A stretch of 64,000 nucleotides of DNA from Lethocerus indicus (Eukaryota > Arthropoda > Insecta > Hemiptera > Belostomatidae), in contig JACDQD010000003.1 of assembly GCA_019843655.1 (NCBI GenBank), positions 30,244,224 through 30,308,223 of the forward strand. Direction: 5' to 3'. Positions 48,352 through 60,421 of this stretch are shown here, piece by piece. Each line of letters starts with the position of its first letter. Position 1 is the stretch's first letter. The notes beneath the pieces were generated by a model. The model saw nothing but the letters and a program-made list of their open reading frames with translations. It made no database searches and was not told the DNA's origin. The translations under genes were made by a program, and so were the position numbers.

Positions 48352-48423
48352 TTTTCGATGGCAAAGCTAAACATAAACGTGCGACTACAACTTGAGAGCG
48401 AACAACAAACAACCTACATAAAC
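48352..48423. promoter_or_regulatory. 72-bp head-to-head spacer, Translin and DRC9-like gene
   Basis: Only 72 bases separate the two start codons, so both promoters and 5' UTRs must overlap or share elements. A second plus-strand ATG at 48358 is in frame with the DRC9 ATG at 48424 and would add 22 residues. If it is used, the coding regions are 6 bases apart. No TATA box is seen. Confidence 0.6.
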
Positions 48424-48445
48424 ATGAGCCGACTAAAGGCTACAA
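48424..48445 (+). CDS. DRC9: DRC9-like exon 1 (tiny)
   Basis: Residues 1-7, MSRLKAT, with donor CAA|GTAAGG. It joins in phase to exon 2. It is predicted from phase and position only. Confidence 0.55.
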
Positions 48446-51400
48446 GTAAGGCAGGTTATATTACTGTGATAACCATTTCTTAAGCTTTTGACCGTAAGTT
48501 TTATTCCGCTTGTTTTTTAAAAATATAGTAAAATTAAATGCTTGTATGCCTAATTTAAAAATATATTGGTTGGTATTCCAGACGCATAATGTATCATACA
48601 TATGTCAAGGAGCAAAATATCTTCAGGGATTTTCAAACTATATTTAATTATACACTTTTTCTCTGTTACATACTTTTGGTGTTTTTCTGGTTTCAGAAAC
48701 TTGTCACTGAACAGAAGTGTAAAAAAGAAAAAAGGTACTCCTTCGAATTCTTCGGATTGCAGACTGAATTCTTCAGGTCAAGAAGGTTTTACAGTTGGTA
48801 CCCCTACCCCGTCCCTGTTACATGAATCCTTACAAATATATTTCCCTTATATATTTAACTCTCATCGGGTAAAGAATGGTCCAATGCGATTCATTTCACG
48901 GTACATATATCGATATCAGTTTCACCTTTTAAGTGAACGAGCGACAATGTATAATTATACTATTTTAGAGGTTACATGGTTGTACAGCAGGACCTTTTTG
49001 CTGAGGTAAACTAACATAAAAGAAATTTAAATATTACAATTTCATTTCAATATTGCTCATAAACGCCTTTTACATATTACAAAAGGGCCCCTAGAGTGAA
49101 TTTTAACCAATATTATTTATATTTGCTGTAAGATTATTTCACATTTATCTAAGTCTTATTTTTTAACATGTAGTCATATAAATTTCACTGCAATTTTGAA
49201 TAACAATTAATAAGGCATTGTAATATCCATTTGACTGTTTCCAGTAGTGGTATAGCTTGAAGTGGTTTGTTGCTTGACATGTGGCAATCCCAGAATATAG
49301 ATATTTTATCTATTTCCAACTAGACAAATTTCAAGATGCCAATGATTTACAGTGAATGAAATAAAAGCCATAAGTATGTTGGATGAAAGCCTTCCTGTAT
49401 TATTTGGTTGCTAGGATAAATGAATCCCATGTTTTGTCAATAGTTTTGGCTTTTCCTTCATTTGTTAACATGATGTGTAATTATTACATTTTATTTTTTG
49501 TAGTGTACAATATATATGCAGTATTTAAAGAATTTTATGAGTATTTAAAAAATTCATAATGAATTTTTTTCAGCTCTCCGTCATGAAGATTCTGGAAGTG
49601 ATATTGAGTATGAAGTAAGTCTTATTTCATTAGTGCAAATAAATGTTATAAGGTAATATGTCTATTCTTATTCTAAAATTATTAACTCCCTTTCTTACTT
49701 TCTCTTATTGTACATGCTTGGTGAAAATATAATTGCATCAGTAAAATTCTGTCATTTACTCAGTGCAGTACTTACATGTGTTGGCTGCTGACAAAGAACC
49801 CTATTGTCTATTATAACTTAATGTAACCGTAAACTAAACCAAAATAAAATTTTAAACAGTAGAATTTCTCTGTTAAAAAGGCAGTCAAATTTACAAGGAA
49901 GTCACATATTAATTAAAATTATACACTTTACATACTTTACTGAACATATATATCCATAATTAAATATATTATTGCAATTTTAAGAAGTATAAATACTGCA
50001 ACTAAATATTTGAGGTATACTGTAAATATAAATGGATATAAATTCCTTGCTTATTATAATTGGTGGAAGCTTTTAAAATAATCATTGTCAATTTAGTATG
50101 TTATGAAATGAAATTTCTTTTACCTTCTAACAGAAAATTTTGATACAATCATATATAGCTTACTAGAGAATTTAATAAAAAGAAACTGTATATTAATTTT
50201 AAACTATAAGTGAAGTGTTGTTATTCAAATTTTCAATACCCTGTCAGAAATATAGTTAATTGAAAACAATAAATCAAACTGTAGAACATCACAATGAAAC
50301 ATATTTTTTTAATTAATATGAATAGATATAAATTAAAATAATTATAATATACTGACAAAATATAATTGAATAACTTATTTTATACTATAAAATGGGTATG
50401 ATCTCAACTATTATTTTCTAACTCAAACCACTTTACAGATACTACCTAATGTTGACATTGTACCAAAATTAATAACATTAGAGAGTCACATCAGTCAAGT
50501 GATTTTAGAAGATTGTGTCGACCAATTACTTATATTGTCTGCTTTAAGACCAAAGGCCTCACACGATATTCGGTATCCATCTCTATTTGACAGGTAAGAC
50601 TGGGATGAATTACTAGTGTTAAAATTCATGTACGCATATACATGATCTGTTTTACAGGATATACAGTACAATGTATTTCATGTAGGTTTGCATTCGGCGA
50701 GGTCAAGGAGCTTTTGTTCGATAAGGAGACGAATAAACTTATTCAGGACAATCAGGAAATGAGGCGTTACAGGAAAATACAGAAGGACAGGTATATATAA
50801 AATTTTTAAATTGATACTCAAAATTTTCTCCCGCCTAAATATTAAATTATGCAATACAACAATATTTACTATGGGCTCTAGAATTTTGGAAAATGTGTGA
50901 AATACTTTCCAGTCCTGTATTATGATTATGAATTAGAATACCCCTAGGAATTTATTTAAATTACAAAATTAATAAATTGAAAATGTCTAACTATCATCCT
51001 ACTACTTCTTTTCTGCCTTTTTATCATTATTTCGTTTTCGAAAAATTTTAACTGGTGAAATTTCATTCCACCAATAGTTTCCACAAGCTAAACAAGAGTT
51101 TAAAACACAACAGAGAGTATATTTGAAAACAATATAAATATAAATGTCTATTTTTGCTAACTTCAGTCCCCAAACCGGCCCCTGTCCCTATCCTCTCTCT
51201 TGATTCTTTTTGCTTAGAAACCTTTATCACGTTAATAAAATGTTGCCGATATGTAAAGATACGGTGAAACTGTGATCGTTCGAAGATTAAACGTAGAAGA
51301 AAATTGTCGACCCTGTTTTTAACTAGTGTTTACCCCTTTTCACCGGCAGGGAACTGTTGGTGAGAGTGCTGAGGATGACCGTGGAAGAGGCGAAGGAGAC

Positions 51401-53575
51401 GATGACCATGGTCGGGTTGGGTGAGTTCGTGAGGGAGGAAAGACTGGGCGAGGAGTCGGTGTTGGCGCTACGCCTGGAGCACGACACCAACCTGGCCCAG
51501 CTCCGCGCTCTGGAGGAGGCCATCCGGGCCGCTCAGACCGCAACTCGAACCCAGATTATGGACAAGAAGCAGCAATTGGCCCAACTCAAGGTTCGTTGAC
51601 GGTTTATTTAAAAAATATTCGTACACAAGCAATCGGAACGTACAGGTGTTTCCCCCATCTTCTGTCCCCTCTACCTCGTTTAGTCTTGTTTCGGCTGCTC
51701 TTCATCTTCAGTAGTGTCAGTAGGGTGGTGAGTCACTCTTTCAATCCGTTACGCAATTTATTTTTAAATTCGTCTTGAAGAAATACGTCTCGAAAAAATT
51801 TTTAATTTAGACTACATCTAGGTAGGGATTCGCAACCTTGTGCCTGCCGACCTAATTACTCGCGCCCACTACAAAGCGTTAAAATAACGAAAAAACACGA
51901 TTAAATCTTAGAGGTGACCAAAATAAAATGTCGTATTAGTGTTTACAATTTCGCTGGATCTAGTGTATAAAGCAGGGCTAACCGACCTTTCGGTTTCTCT
52001 AGGCCACGTTGTTTCGGGACACTCATAAAATACATACTAACGATAGCAAGGTCCGTTGCTCTTTGACCACCGCCGGTGTTTAGATGGAGGCGGAGGAGGC
52101 AATATTTCTGGCCGGAGTCAGGACGGCGTACGCGAAGCGGTGGGAGGACAGCAGGCGCGAGCAGAACTCATATCTCATCGGGATAGAAGAGAAGAAGCTG
52201 ACGGACGTCATCGAAGAAAATCGGAGGGCCATGGAAATCGACACGGTCGTGCACGAGCAGATCCTCAAATACCTCGAATACGACGAATCGGTTTGTACTT
52301 GACAATAGATATTAGTTTAGAATACGTATGATTACTTTAAGTTGGACTACAATTTTTAAAAGTATGAAGCTTCTTATTGAGGTATTCCTCAGTGCACTTA
52401 GCGGAAGAATAGGGCTTCTTTTGTCAGCAGACACAACTGTTTCTTAACTCACTGCGATTAGGGGGCTTTTGTTTTACTAGCACTAAAAATCGAGTGATTT
52501 TTTTCAGCTGTCTTTATGTGAATTGCTTCACAAATTTTTTTAAAGTAAGAAATTCCAGCATTCTAGGAAGATTTAATGAAAGACTGAACTGTTGCTACGA
52601 ATTGTTTATAACTCCGACCGAACGGTTTGCAGGACCTGAACAGCCAGATCGACGTCTGGACGGAAAACTACGACGAAGAGATAGAAGCGATGGACATCGA
52701 GATCATCGGCTACAAGAACAACATCGAGGACATGGAAAAGACTATAAAGAAACTGGACGAAATTGTAAGTAAACTGTATACGTTTGGTCCTTTTTGTAAA
52801 ATGATTAGAAACTTGGAATTTCAAGGTTCGATAAGGTTGCAATCAATCTAGTGTAGTACTTCATACGGAAGGCCTTCAAAAATGTAAAGAATTAGTTACA
52901 CTGCTTAACATACATCATCCTAGATTGTCCTACCCATTGATTACTTCATTACTTTCCCAGCCTGAATAAACTACTACAAGACGTACCATATATTTATTCT
53001 TTTACTATGAACGTATAGTACTGATATTGCTAGCTTAATGAAAAACGTATTCATTTGAATAACATTATAAATTTGGGCTTTATTACTTCGCACGTCATCG
53101 AATTTGTACAGTGTGCTACCGAAGAATCCGATTTATCTCGTGTTTTAGAGTGCTTTTTTTTAGTATTTTTCTAGTTTTCGGTTAGTCGCCATCTTCAGTA
53201 GCTTTCCTTCAGTGGCCTTTGCCTGCAGCACAGTCAAGTAATGTAGTCGCAGTTTATAGTTATTAGTTGCAACTAATCTTCGCTCGTAGTTGGCCGCTCA
53301 CCAGCTTCAGTAGGTTGGCGAGCGGCCAAAACCGGTCTGAAGAATAGACGAAAGAGGAGTATATACGCGGGTTTCAGTACAAGGGGAGGCAGGAGGAGAT
53401 AGACGCTTACATGTTGGTGAAGCGGGAACGTGAACGGTTGGAGAGCGAGAGGCTGGAGAAGGAAAGGTGCGCTGTGAAGATACAGGCCTGGTGGAGAGGG
53501 ACCATGGTGCGCAGGCACCTCGGCCCCTACAGGATAACAAAGAAGAAGGGCAAGAAGCAGAAAAAGAAGAAGTAG
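48424..53575 (+). CDS. DRC9: Dynein regulatory complex subunit 9-like, IQ motif protein (IQCG homologue; 8 exons, 366 aa)
   Basis: DRC9/IQCG is a calmodulin-binding subunit of the nexin-dynein regulatory complex of motile cilia and sperm flagella. Exons: 48424-48445, 49574-49614, 50439-50593, 50686-50790, 51350-51590, 52084-52290, 52633-52764, 53378-53575; all GT-AG and phase-consistent. An N-terminal part with DQLLILSALRP resembles the DQLSIL region of human IQCG. Residues about 105-330 are charged, heptad-like coiled coil. Residues 334-347 are the IQ motif VKIQAWWRGTMVRR, almost identical to human IQCG (AWWRGTMIRR). A Lys-rich tail follows. It is shorter than the 443 aa of human, mainly at the N-terminus. 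The first two exons are tiny and rest on phase, so the N-terminus is the least certain part; an upstream in-frame ATG at 48358 would add 22 residues. Confidence 0.88.
49574..49614 (+). CDS. DRC9: DRC9-like exon 2 (tiny)
   Basis: Residues 8-21, LRHEDSGSDIEYE, acidic. Acceptor TTTTTCAG and donor GTAAGT are both strong. Confidence 0.7.
50439..50593 (+). CDS. DRC9: DRC9-like exon 3
   Basis: Residues 22-72, with EDCVDQLLILSALRP. Acceptor TTTACAG, donor GTAAGA. It is AT-rich, unlike exons 5-8. Confidence 0.88.
50686..50790 (+). CDS. DRC9: DRC9-like exon 4
   Basis: Residues 73-107, FAFGEVKELLFDKETNKLIQ, then basic residues. Acceptor TGTAG, donor GTATAT. Confidence 0.88.
51350..51590 (+). CDS. DRC9: DRC9-like exon 5
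   Basis: Residues 108-188, coiled coil, ELLVRVLRMTVEEAKETMTM onward. GC-rich. Acceptor CGGCAG, donor GTTCGT. Confidence 0.9.
51683..51711 (-). repeat. Hammerhead-like core, copy F (diverged)
   Basis: On the minus strand it reads CTGAAGA, TGAAGAGCAGCC, GAAAC. The CUGANGA box and the GCCGAAAC part are kept, but the stem is broken. It lies in DRC9-like intron 5. Confidence 0.4.
52084..52290 (+). CDS. DRC9: DRC9-like exon 6
   Basis: Residues 189-257, exactly 69 codons of coiled coil (SRREQNSYLIGIEEKKLTDV). Acceptor TTTAG, donor GTTTGT. Confidence 0.9.
52633..52764 (+). CDS. DRC9: DRC9-like exon 7
   Basis: Residues 258-301, DVWTENYDEEIEAMDIEI, matching the FWMEKYDKD region of human IQCG. Acceptor TTGCAG, donor GTAAGT. 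Confidence 0.92.
53172..53198 (-). repeat. Hammerhead-like core, copy G
   Basis: On the minus strand it reads CTGAAGA, TGG, CGACTAA, CC, GAAAAC, then TAG. Box and GAAA are kept with a 2-bp stem. It lies in DRC9-like intron 7. Confidence 0.4.
53290..53337. repeat. Inverted pair of repeat cores (copy D)
   Basis: A minus-strand part (CTGAAGCTGGTGAGCGGCCA, 53291-53310) directly abuts a plus-strand part (GGCGAGCGGCCAAAACCGGTC, 53317-53337), forming an imperfect palindrome. It ends about 40 bp before exon 8 of the DRC9-like gene. Confidence 0.5.
53378..53575 (+). CDS. DRC9: DRC9-like exon 8 (IQ motif, C-terminus)
   Basis: Residues 302-366 and TAG. It carries the IQ motif and a Lys-rich tail. Acceptor GGGTTTCAG lies about 40 bp after the end of a hammerhead-like repeat copy, so the branch-point region is repeat-derived or adjoins it. 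Confidence 0.94.
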   Translation, partial: YKGRQEEIDAYMLVKRERERLESERLEKERCAVKIQAWWRGTMVRRHLGPYRITKKKGKKQKKKK

Positions 53576-56500
53576 CACCAGCGGCCATTTTTTTAATAAC
53601 TACACTCTCACAGCTCTCTGTGTGTTTTATTCCATATCCGATCTTAATGATAGAATGTAAACGCGATGTTAAGGACAATTCAATTAAGCTTCACTGTTTT
53701 CTTTTGGTTCAAGTTTTAAAATACAGTTGTAAATTAATAATTTCCAACTGTCTTTTGTGTTGGTTCCACTTCAATCTTCTGTCCAACTGCAGTCCTTAGT
53801 ATCGCACATAATTTTCAATTAAATTCTGAACTAATTTACTCCTCTTTATAGCGGCAATATTGGCACGGAGTAAAACTTAGTTATTTTATTTTTCGTTCAT
53901 TCTCTTTTCTGGGTAGGCATTTGTGAAAGTTTTGCTCTCGGTACTGCCTAGAGACTGGTTACTCAGCATTAAATTTAATTTGCCCACCATCGTGGGCTCA
54001 TTCCTGCCGTCGGAGGCACTCCGGAGGCATTCGCATTGTCTATTGTCTGTGGTAGAAATCGGGCAGAGGGAAAACCCTAATGCAATAGATAGTGGATCGC
54101 TGGGAAATGACCCTTCAAGCCCGGAGAGCGTTCGACGCCCACTGCTGCCCGATTGCTATCGTTATTATTAATTACTATACTTAGCGTTTAGTATTTGCCG
54201 TTCAAATTATTCACTTATTTGGGCGATCGTAGGGCGGACATATCTCTGTCGGGCCGGGCCGTCTCTGCGGAGGAGCCGTATCCGCATTCCACGCCCAGTC
54301 ACTCCACTCTACACCATCTACTGTACAACACTCAACTTACAAACACTTTACAACCACTTTGTTTGGCACTATATACGTGCCTGTATTTGATATACGCACG
54401 TCGAGGGACTAGCCCCATACAATTGGAGTTTGTAGGTCACGGATTAGACGTCAGACTTAATACATAGAGTTAAATCTATAATTACGTACAGTATGTTGAA
54501 TCCAGGACACATTCGAGGAAGCTAACGTATCCCTCAAATTAGACAGTGTTGGTTAGTCATCAATACTTCTTTCTGTCCACTGCTTCTTATCTCCGAAAAG
54601 TGGATTAAGGTTAGGACCCCTGGGGGATCGGGTGCTTTGGGCAAAACTTTCACACACGTGCTGAAAGGGGGTCCCATCATTCCCATCGTCCATTTCTAAA
54701 AATCCATGTTATTTTAAAGCTCGATATTGGATCTGGGCGAACGGACGGAAAGTTCCGCTTTATCACAACTACCAGGATACTCTCGAATATCTCGAGATAG
54801 TTTTTCATAATAGTAAAAGTAGTCGAAATATTGGGTTATCGCGATCACATATACATTATGGATCGTTTTTTATTTTTATCTCCAAGCGTTGTTGGGCGTT
54901 TCAGAGAGTCGAACGGAATGACGAAAGAAAAACAAAAAGAAACAGCCAATAACTCACGGGGCTTCCAATAACATCTGCCCAGTGCCGTCGTCCATTACAA
55001 GGTACCGGATCTACTCCGGGCGAAGATCCGGGGCCCGTCACTCAATTTAATTTAGTCTCGGTCGGGGTTTTAGAAAAATAAATAAATAAATAACAAAAAA
55101 TAAATAAAAGTTCGACGTCTTTTATAATTGAAATATTTCTCGGATTAAAGCCAAACGGAGTCTTATTTCTTGTTTAATAATCTTCACCCTCCCCCCCACC
55201 GGCGGATCGATTTGCATAAATTGGATTAAGTAACGACCGTTAATAAATATTTATATTAGGGCCCCCGGTCCGGTTTCAATTGCGGACGGGAGTGACACAA
55301 AAATGGAGCGAAGCGCTTTCCTTTTATTTACGCTCGCATAAATTTTTGTCCGTTTCCCCGAGGGGATTAGGCCCCTCCCTCGCCACCAATCGGAATTTCA
55401 CGCTTTTTCCATCAAGCCCCCCAACAGGCAGATATCGGAGGAATCCGGATATCCATTTTAAAGATGAAGACCTAAAGTCATCAGGGGAGGAGGTTAGTCT
55501 TTCTCGGTAGTTTAAAATAAAAACCAACGAAACGTTTACACATTTCCCTTTTCACTGATAATACAAATGAAGAAGTGGAATGAAAATAAAAAGAAAGGGG
55601 GCCACTGTTAATTAATTTTAACCTGTTGTTGATCCTCCACAACCCGCCGAAGAACGCCGTGTCCACGGTATTCCGAACCCTGTGGAAACTGGGTTGAAGT
55701 TTTTCCTCTGTAAGGTTTCCCCCACCGTCAAGTAGAAAATACGAACGCCTACACCTGGTGGAAAATATAGAAATACAAGAAAATATAGGAAAATTAAACT
55801 AGCTTCAATTGTAGTTGCAAATAATCCTTTCTCACCATGGGTTTAATAGAGATTAAAGTGTCTATACAAATAATTAGGAATTTTATTTTTTATCGCGAAA
55901 ACGTAATATTAAGTATTACGTATTATTGATTTGAAAACAAATCAATTGTCATATGAATTTTTTTATGTGGATAATTTTTTGTATTCTTCTTATTTAAAAT
56001 TGTTTTATTATCATCTAAATTTTTAATTCATACACAGCAGGGGTAAATCAATTATAAATTAAATTATGTGTAATAAGTGCATGTAAATTATTTTTTCCGT
56101 TAAAAGAATATATTCAAAATTGGCCGCACGCCTTGGAGTAGTTAGACCGTAACGCTATCTGTTAGTGGTCACTTACCCTAAACGACCGAATCGTAGGAAC
56201 ATGCTTAGAAGAAACGTTTAAGAAAAGAAATATTACATATTTTTTATTTACGAATAACTTTATCATATAAATATGAAGCATGTGTAATAGAAATCTCGTA
56301 CATCGGATTTTTTTAAACTCCGGTTTGTTAATGATGTCAATTTCTGTACCGTGAAATTGTGTGTGAATGTCCAAAAATTGTGTCACCAAGACAAATTTGG
56401 AAATCTCCGATCTATTTTTTCGATGTTTACTTACTAAGTGGCCTAACAAAATATAAATAACAACTGACGACAATGTGAGGTAAAACAAGGTCCGGAGAAA

Positions 56501-57012
56501 CGCCACCGAAGGGCACTAATGAACTCAGGATTCGGAAATAAAGATATACTGCCTTACATCCGCAGCTGCAGCGTATAATAACAGTTTTGACCCTTCACTC
56601 ACCTGTTACATAAAATCAATAGAGAAATATTTTCTACAGTACTTAGGGACTGTAGAACTTTCACCGTAAGAATCACACTTTCGAGCCATCGATACCATTT
56701 TTTTCTTTAAATTGCAAACGCATATTCCAGCACTTTCATAATCCAATTTCAAGTCTCAACAAGGAATAAATACAGGGTGCAAAAACCCGTTTAGTTTTCT
56801 TTCTTCTCTTTTTTCTTAATGCAAAGGCAATTAGAAATCAATTCAACTTAAAAGTAGAAGACGGAGGTTGCGTAATAATAAACAGGGACAAAATTGTGGT
56901 AAAATTAAAATTTTTATTAGACCTGTCAGACGACAGTTTCCGAAACGCAGTTCGTTTGTGTCAATAGTGTCTGTAGAATAAAAATAAAATAAAATATTTT
57001 TCGTTTGTAATT

Positions 57013-57091
57013 TGCGGCCCTCATATACAAGAGCCGCCGGCTTTGAGTGCCCGCGGGTTCGATTCCCGGCACTGTTCCGTTGCGGCCCTCA
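57013..57091 (+). repeat. tRNA-like insert flanked by 11-bp direct repeats
   Basis: TGCGGCCCTCA occurs at 57013-57023 and again at 57081-57091. Between them lie 57 bases with a good T-arm (CGGGTTCGATTCCCG). This looks like a short tRNA-derived insertion with its target-site duplication, though the 11-bp word could also be part of an ancestral tandem unit. Confidence 0.4.
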
Positions 57092-57274
57092 GGTGCCGAT
57101 AGAATGGCAGTCTTCTAAGTGGGCCGGATTGTAATAACAATTAGGAGTGAGGAGGAGAGAGGGAGGGAGGGAGAGAGGTGGGAGGGAGGGTGGGCGCGCG
57201 TCAGCCGCTAGGAATGCTAATGGGGTGGCGCCTAACTCGAGCTGACATCCACCTCCAGCTCCATCTCCAGCCGC

Positions 57275-57345
57275 CACCAATACCACTACCACTACCACTA
57301 CCACTACCATTGCCACTACCAGTACCACTACCAGTACCGCATTCC
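57275..57345. repeat. CCACTA-type minisatellite
   Basis: Imperfect six-base units CCACTA/CCAGTA/CCATTG repeated about ten times. Frames across it give Pro/Leu or Val runs and are not genes. Confidence 0.9.
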
Positions 57346-58789
57346 AATACAAGGACTCTCGGGCCACCACTCTTCTGTCACTCTCCCTTTCGGTCGCACG
57401 ATTTTCGAGTTATATTCGCGACGCCTCCCTTAGGCCTTTTATTGAAAATAATTATTTCAATACTACAGTTCTAAAATACAATCAAACCGTCCTGAATAAT
57501 TCCTACCTAGGTTTATTTCGCAATTCATCTCGATAACTCGATAATTTAACCTTAAAAGGCCGAATGGCCTGAATGATTGAAATGAGGACATTGAATTACG
57601 TTCCGTTGAATGGGTATAACGTTCTATAAAGGAGCATATTAATATTTACGCTCTTCTATGCTATTTAACAACGAGTAATTAGAAAATATATGATATAGAC
57701 TATGCGGACAGTAGGGCGTATGGGACTCGTCGTTGAGGTCTTCAGTAGACCAAATTCGCATGTGGCACTTGATTCAATATCTACATCATCTAGTTACAAA
57801 TTAGCAAGTACATTACTTTCTTTTTTAAATGTACATAGGATATAAATAAGCGAAGAGTTTCCGCGACGAGAACTCGAATCCAATAAGCGTAATGTGTTGT
57901 GAGAAGAGCCTCGATTGGCAGGGGTTAATCCCCAGCTCTTCCGGGATTCTTCCTCTGTTTGGAAACCACCTTCATATGATGTATAAATATACATCGTGGT
58001 TGTTGTCCATAGTCGTTTTGAGACGGAGATATTCGACACTGTTATATATAGTATCGATGGTTTTATCTGTTTTAATTATGTATTTATTAAAATTGTCTAA
58101 ACATTACATTGTTATATCGATAATTAAATATTCGAAAAGGACACAACTGGAGCCGAATAAAGCAAATTACAAATACTTTTTCATTAAAAACACCCAGGAG
58201 ATCGTAGACTATGTACAAACTTTGGTCCATATATGCATACCGTAGTACTCGTTGATATACAAATTGGGTTACATTAATGCTGGGCTCCAAATTGTGCCCA
58301 GTTTGACCGAAGAATGTTCTTTGTTCGCGAAAACGAGAACGTATTTAATTAAATTTATTTATATAGAAATAAAGCATTGTTATTAAGACCGCTCTGTACG
58401 TTCTGAAGGTAACCTCAGGGTTGATTATTTTTTATTGTCTTTTTCGCGACTATCCAATTCCCATATATTTCAATACAGTACAGGCTTCAGGGACTACAGT
58501 AATAAGTCGGCCGTCGTATGCCGCCCAAATCCCGGATATTCGTCTTCGCCCGAGGGGAGCGTGGGGCGGTAGGGCGGGGATTTTTCGCAGGTTTCTTATT
58601 TTAGGCGACGCGAAGAAACGAAAGAACGCGGCATTCTGTTTTAACGGATCGTTAAAATGATTGCGGTCAGAGAAGGCTAAGGCGGTTGCGTGAGCGGACG
58701 CCCGGGCGTCCCGGCGCCTAAATGTTTTTTGCTGCCGCGGCCTCTAGAATTGAAATCGCGGAATATAAATTCTTGCAGTATCTTTTCTT

Positions 58790-58860
58790 TCCCTCCGCCT
58801 CTCACTCATTCCCTTCCTCCCTCCCTCCTCTCTCTCGCTCTCTCTCTCTCGCACGCACTA
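58790..58860. repeat. Pyrimidine-rich (CT)n tract
   Basis: CCCTCC and CTCTCT runs; simple-sequence DNA. Confidence 0.85.
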
Positions 58861-58914
58861 GCGCACATTCCCTCAGAAAGAACGCGCGCGCGCCCGTAGG
58901 AGGCCACGCATTAT

Positions 58915-58950
58915 TCGCCTGGTCTGGGTTCGAACCCTGGTGACGTCCTA
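58915..58950 (+). repeat. tRNA-like T-arm fragment
   Basis: CTGGGTTCGAACCCTGG is a near-perfect T-arm (5-bp stem, TTCGAAC loop), without other tRNA arms. Confidence 0.35.
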
Positions 58951-60364
58951 TAGGCCCTTTGGCCTCATTTTAAATTTTTAATGCGGAGAATAGTCGGAGA
59001 ATGGTCTTGAATGAGGAGTAACTGGGGCAGTACTTTTGATGCACAATCCACCCATTGATTGTGACTCGTGCTCCTGCCCTTACTAGGTAGTGGGAAATCA
59101 CGACTGGCCGTTTCCGCTTAAGGCGGCGCTCGGGGTTATAAATCTGAACCAGACGGTGGAATTACAGATGTGAAAATGTATCCGTTGATCACCATTAATA
59201 TCTGACCTGGGCTAAAGTCCAATAAACATAGTTTTTTTTTAGAAATTCGTTGACCTAGAACGTTGTTTTCACGGATTCATTGGCCTATGGAATGGTGGAT
59301 CGAAGAATGTAGAATCTTGGTATTGATATGAAGTACCTAAGTCACAAAACTTTATACTTATTTAGGGACTAATTAATTCCTCTTGGCCTTGGACTCATTC
59401 CTTATCCTGGCAACAAGGAAACCAATTCTTATTTACATTTTAATAAATGGTAACTTTTCTACAGGATATATATAGAAACATGTCTATTGGCGTCTCGCCA
59501 CCAGACGCTTTCCCTTAGATCGTGAACGATAATTAGAGTATTGTGATCTGGTTAGGCGTTGACTGTCGCCGAAAGCACAAAAAATGCCAGTTACGATCGG
59601 AGACTTTAACGCCCCCCGTCCGTTGGGACGGAAGTGTCCCTACGTGGTGTGAACCCCAATTCAAACGTATTCCGAGAATAACAGGTTTTCGATTTCGTTC
59701 TCTTCCTGGAACAAACGTGTTGATGGTTGGATAATAAATCAATTTGTGCGCCGGTCCATGACATTCATGAATCGGTTGACGATAGGCCCGTTGTATATTA
59801 CTTATTTAAATCGCAAATTTGGAATGTTGAGACCTCTACTGAGAAGGACTTCAAAAAACGTACTATAGCCAACAAATTGACAATGTAAGGTATATTGAAA
59901 CCGGTGAGGGGATCCACCAGGACTTCCAACGCTGCTCTCATCCAGAGATTCCAATCGAAAGTCCTTCGAACCATCATCAATTGTCCCGGTATGTTTCCAA
60001 TTACACACTTCACCACGACCTCAATATACCTATAGTTTCTTAAATTTCATTCCAAATTCTCTCGTCGAATCCCTTTCCTCCCCAACCCCTCTCGGCGGCT
60101 TAAACACCGCTGGCCCAGAGATCATCTCTGTCTAGAATAAAGTACACTGGGTGATTTATTCATCATGTGAACAATGTCGGGACAATGCTTAAATCAATTG
60201 TCGACTGTTCAATAAAGTAATAAGTAACCGGTCGAGAAAATTCGGCGTCGACGTCCAATGATTGTCAGTTTACGGGTTCGGGCGTACCGGGATGAATACA
60301 GGAATGTTGGAATAAGAGGTGGGCATTGAGATGAAGGGGGCGTTTGAAAAGGGAGCGTACAGCA

Positions 60365-60421
60365 GAGAGAGAGAGGGAGTGAGGGAGAGGGAGAGAGAGA
60401 GAGGGAGAGGGAGAGAGAGAT
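60365..60421. repeat. Purine-rich (GA)n tract
   Basis: GAGAGAGGGA-type simple sequence of about 55 bp. Overlapping frames on both strands encode only Arg/Glu or Ser/Leu/Pro runs. Confidence 0.9.

Noticed and set aside
48602..49009. Open frame of 135 codons between the first two DRC9-like exons, with SRNLSLNRSVKKKKGTP and a usable TTTCAG acceptor
   Set aside because: Its frame does not connect in phase with exon 1 (48424-48445) or exon 2, while exon 1 joins exon 2 directly in phase. The sequence has no similarity to IQCG.
57024..57080. Possible functional tRNA gene
   Set aside because: Only a T-arm is recognisable; acceptor, D and anticodon arms cannot be drawn. The same holds for the fragments at 241, 4565, 16.8 kb, 17.5 kb, 23.2 kb, 58.9 kb and 62.9 kb.
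57738..57765. 'gtcttcagtagacc' as another hammerhead-like copy
   Set aside because: Only the CTGAAGAC box is shared; no GCCGAAAC part lies at the expected distance.
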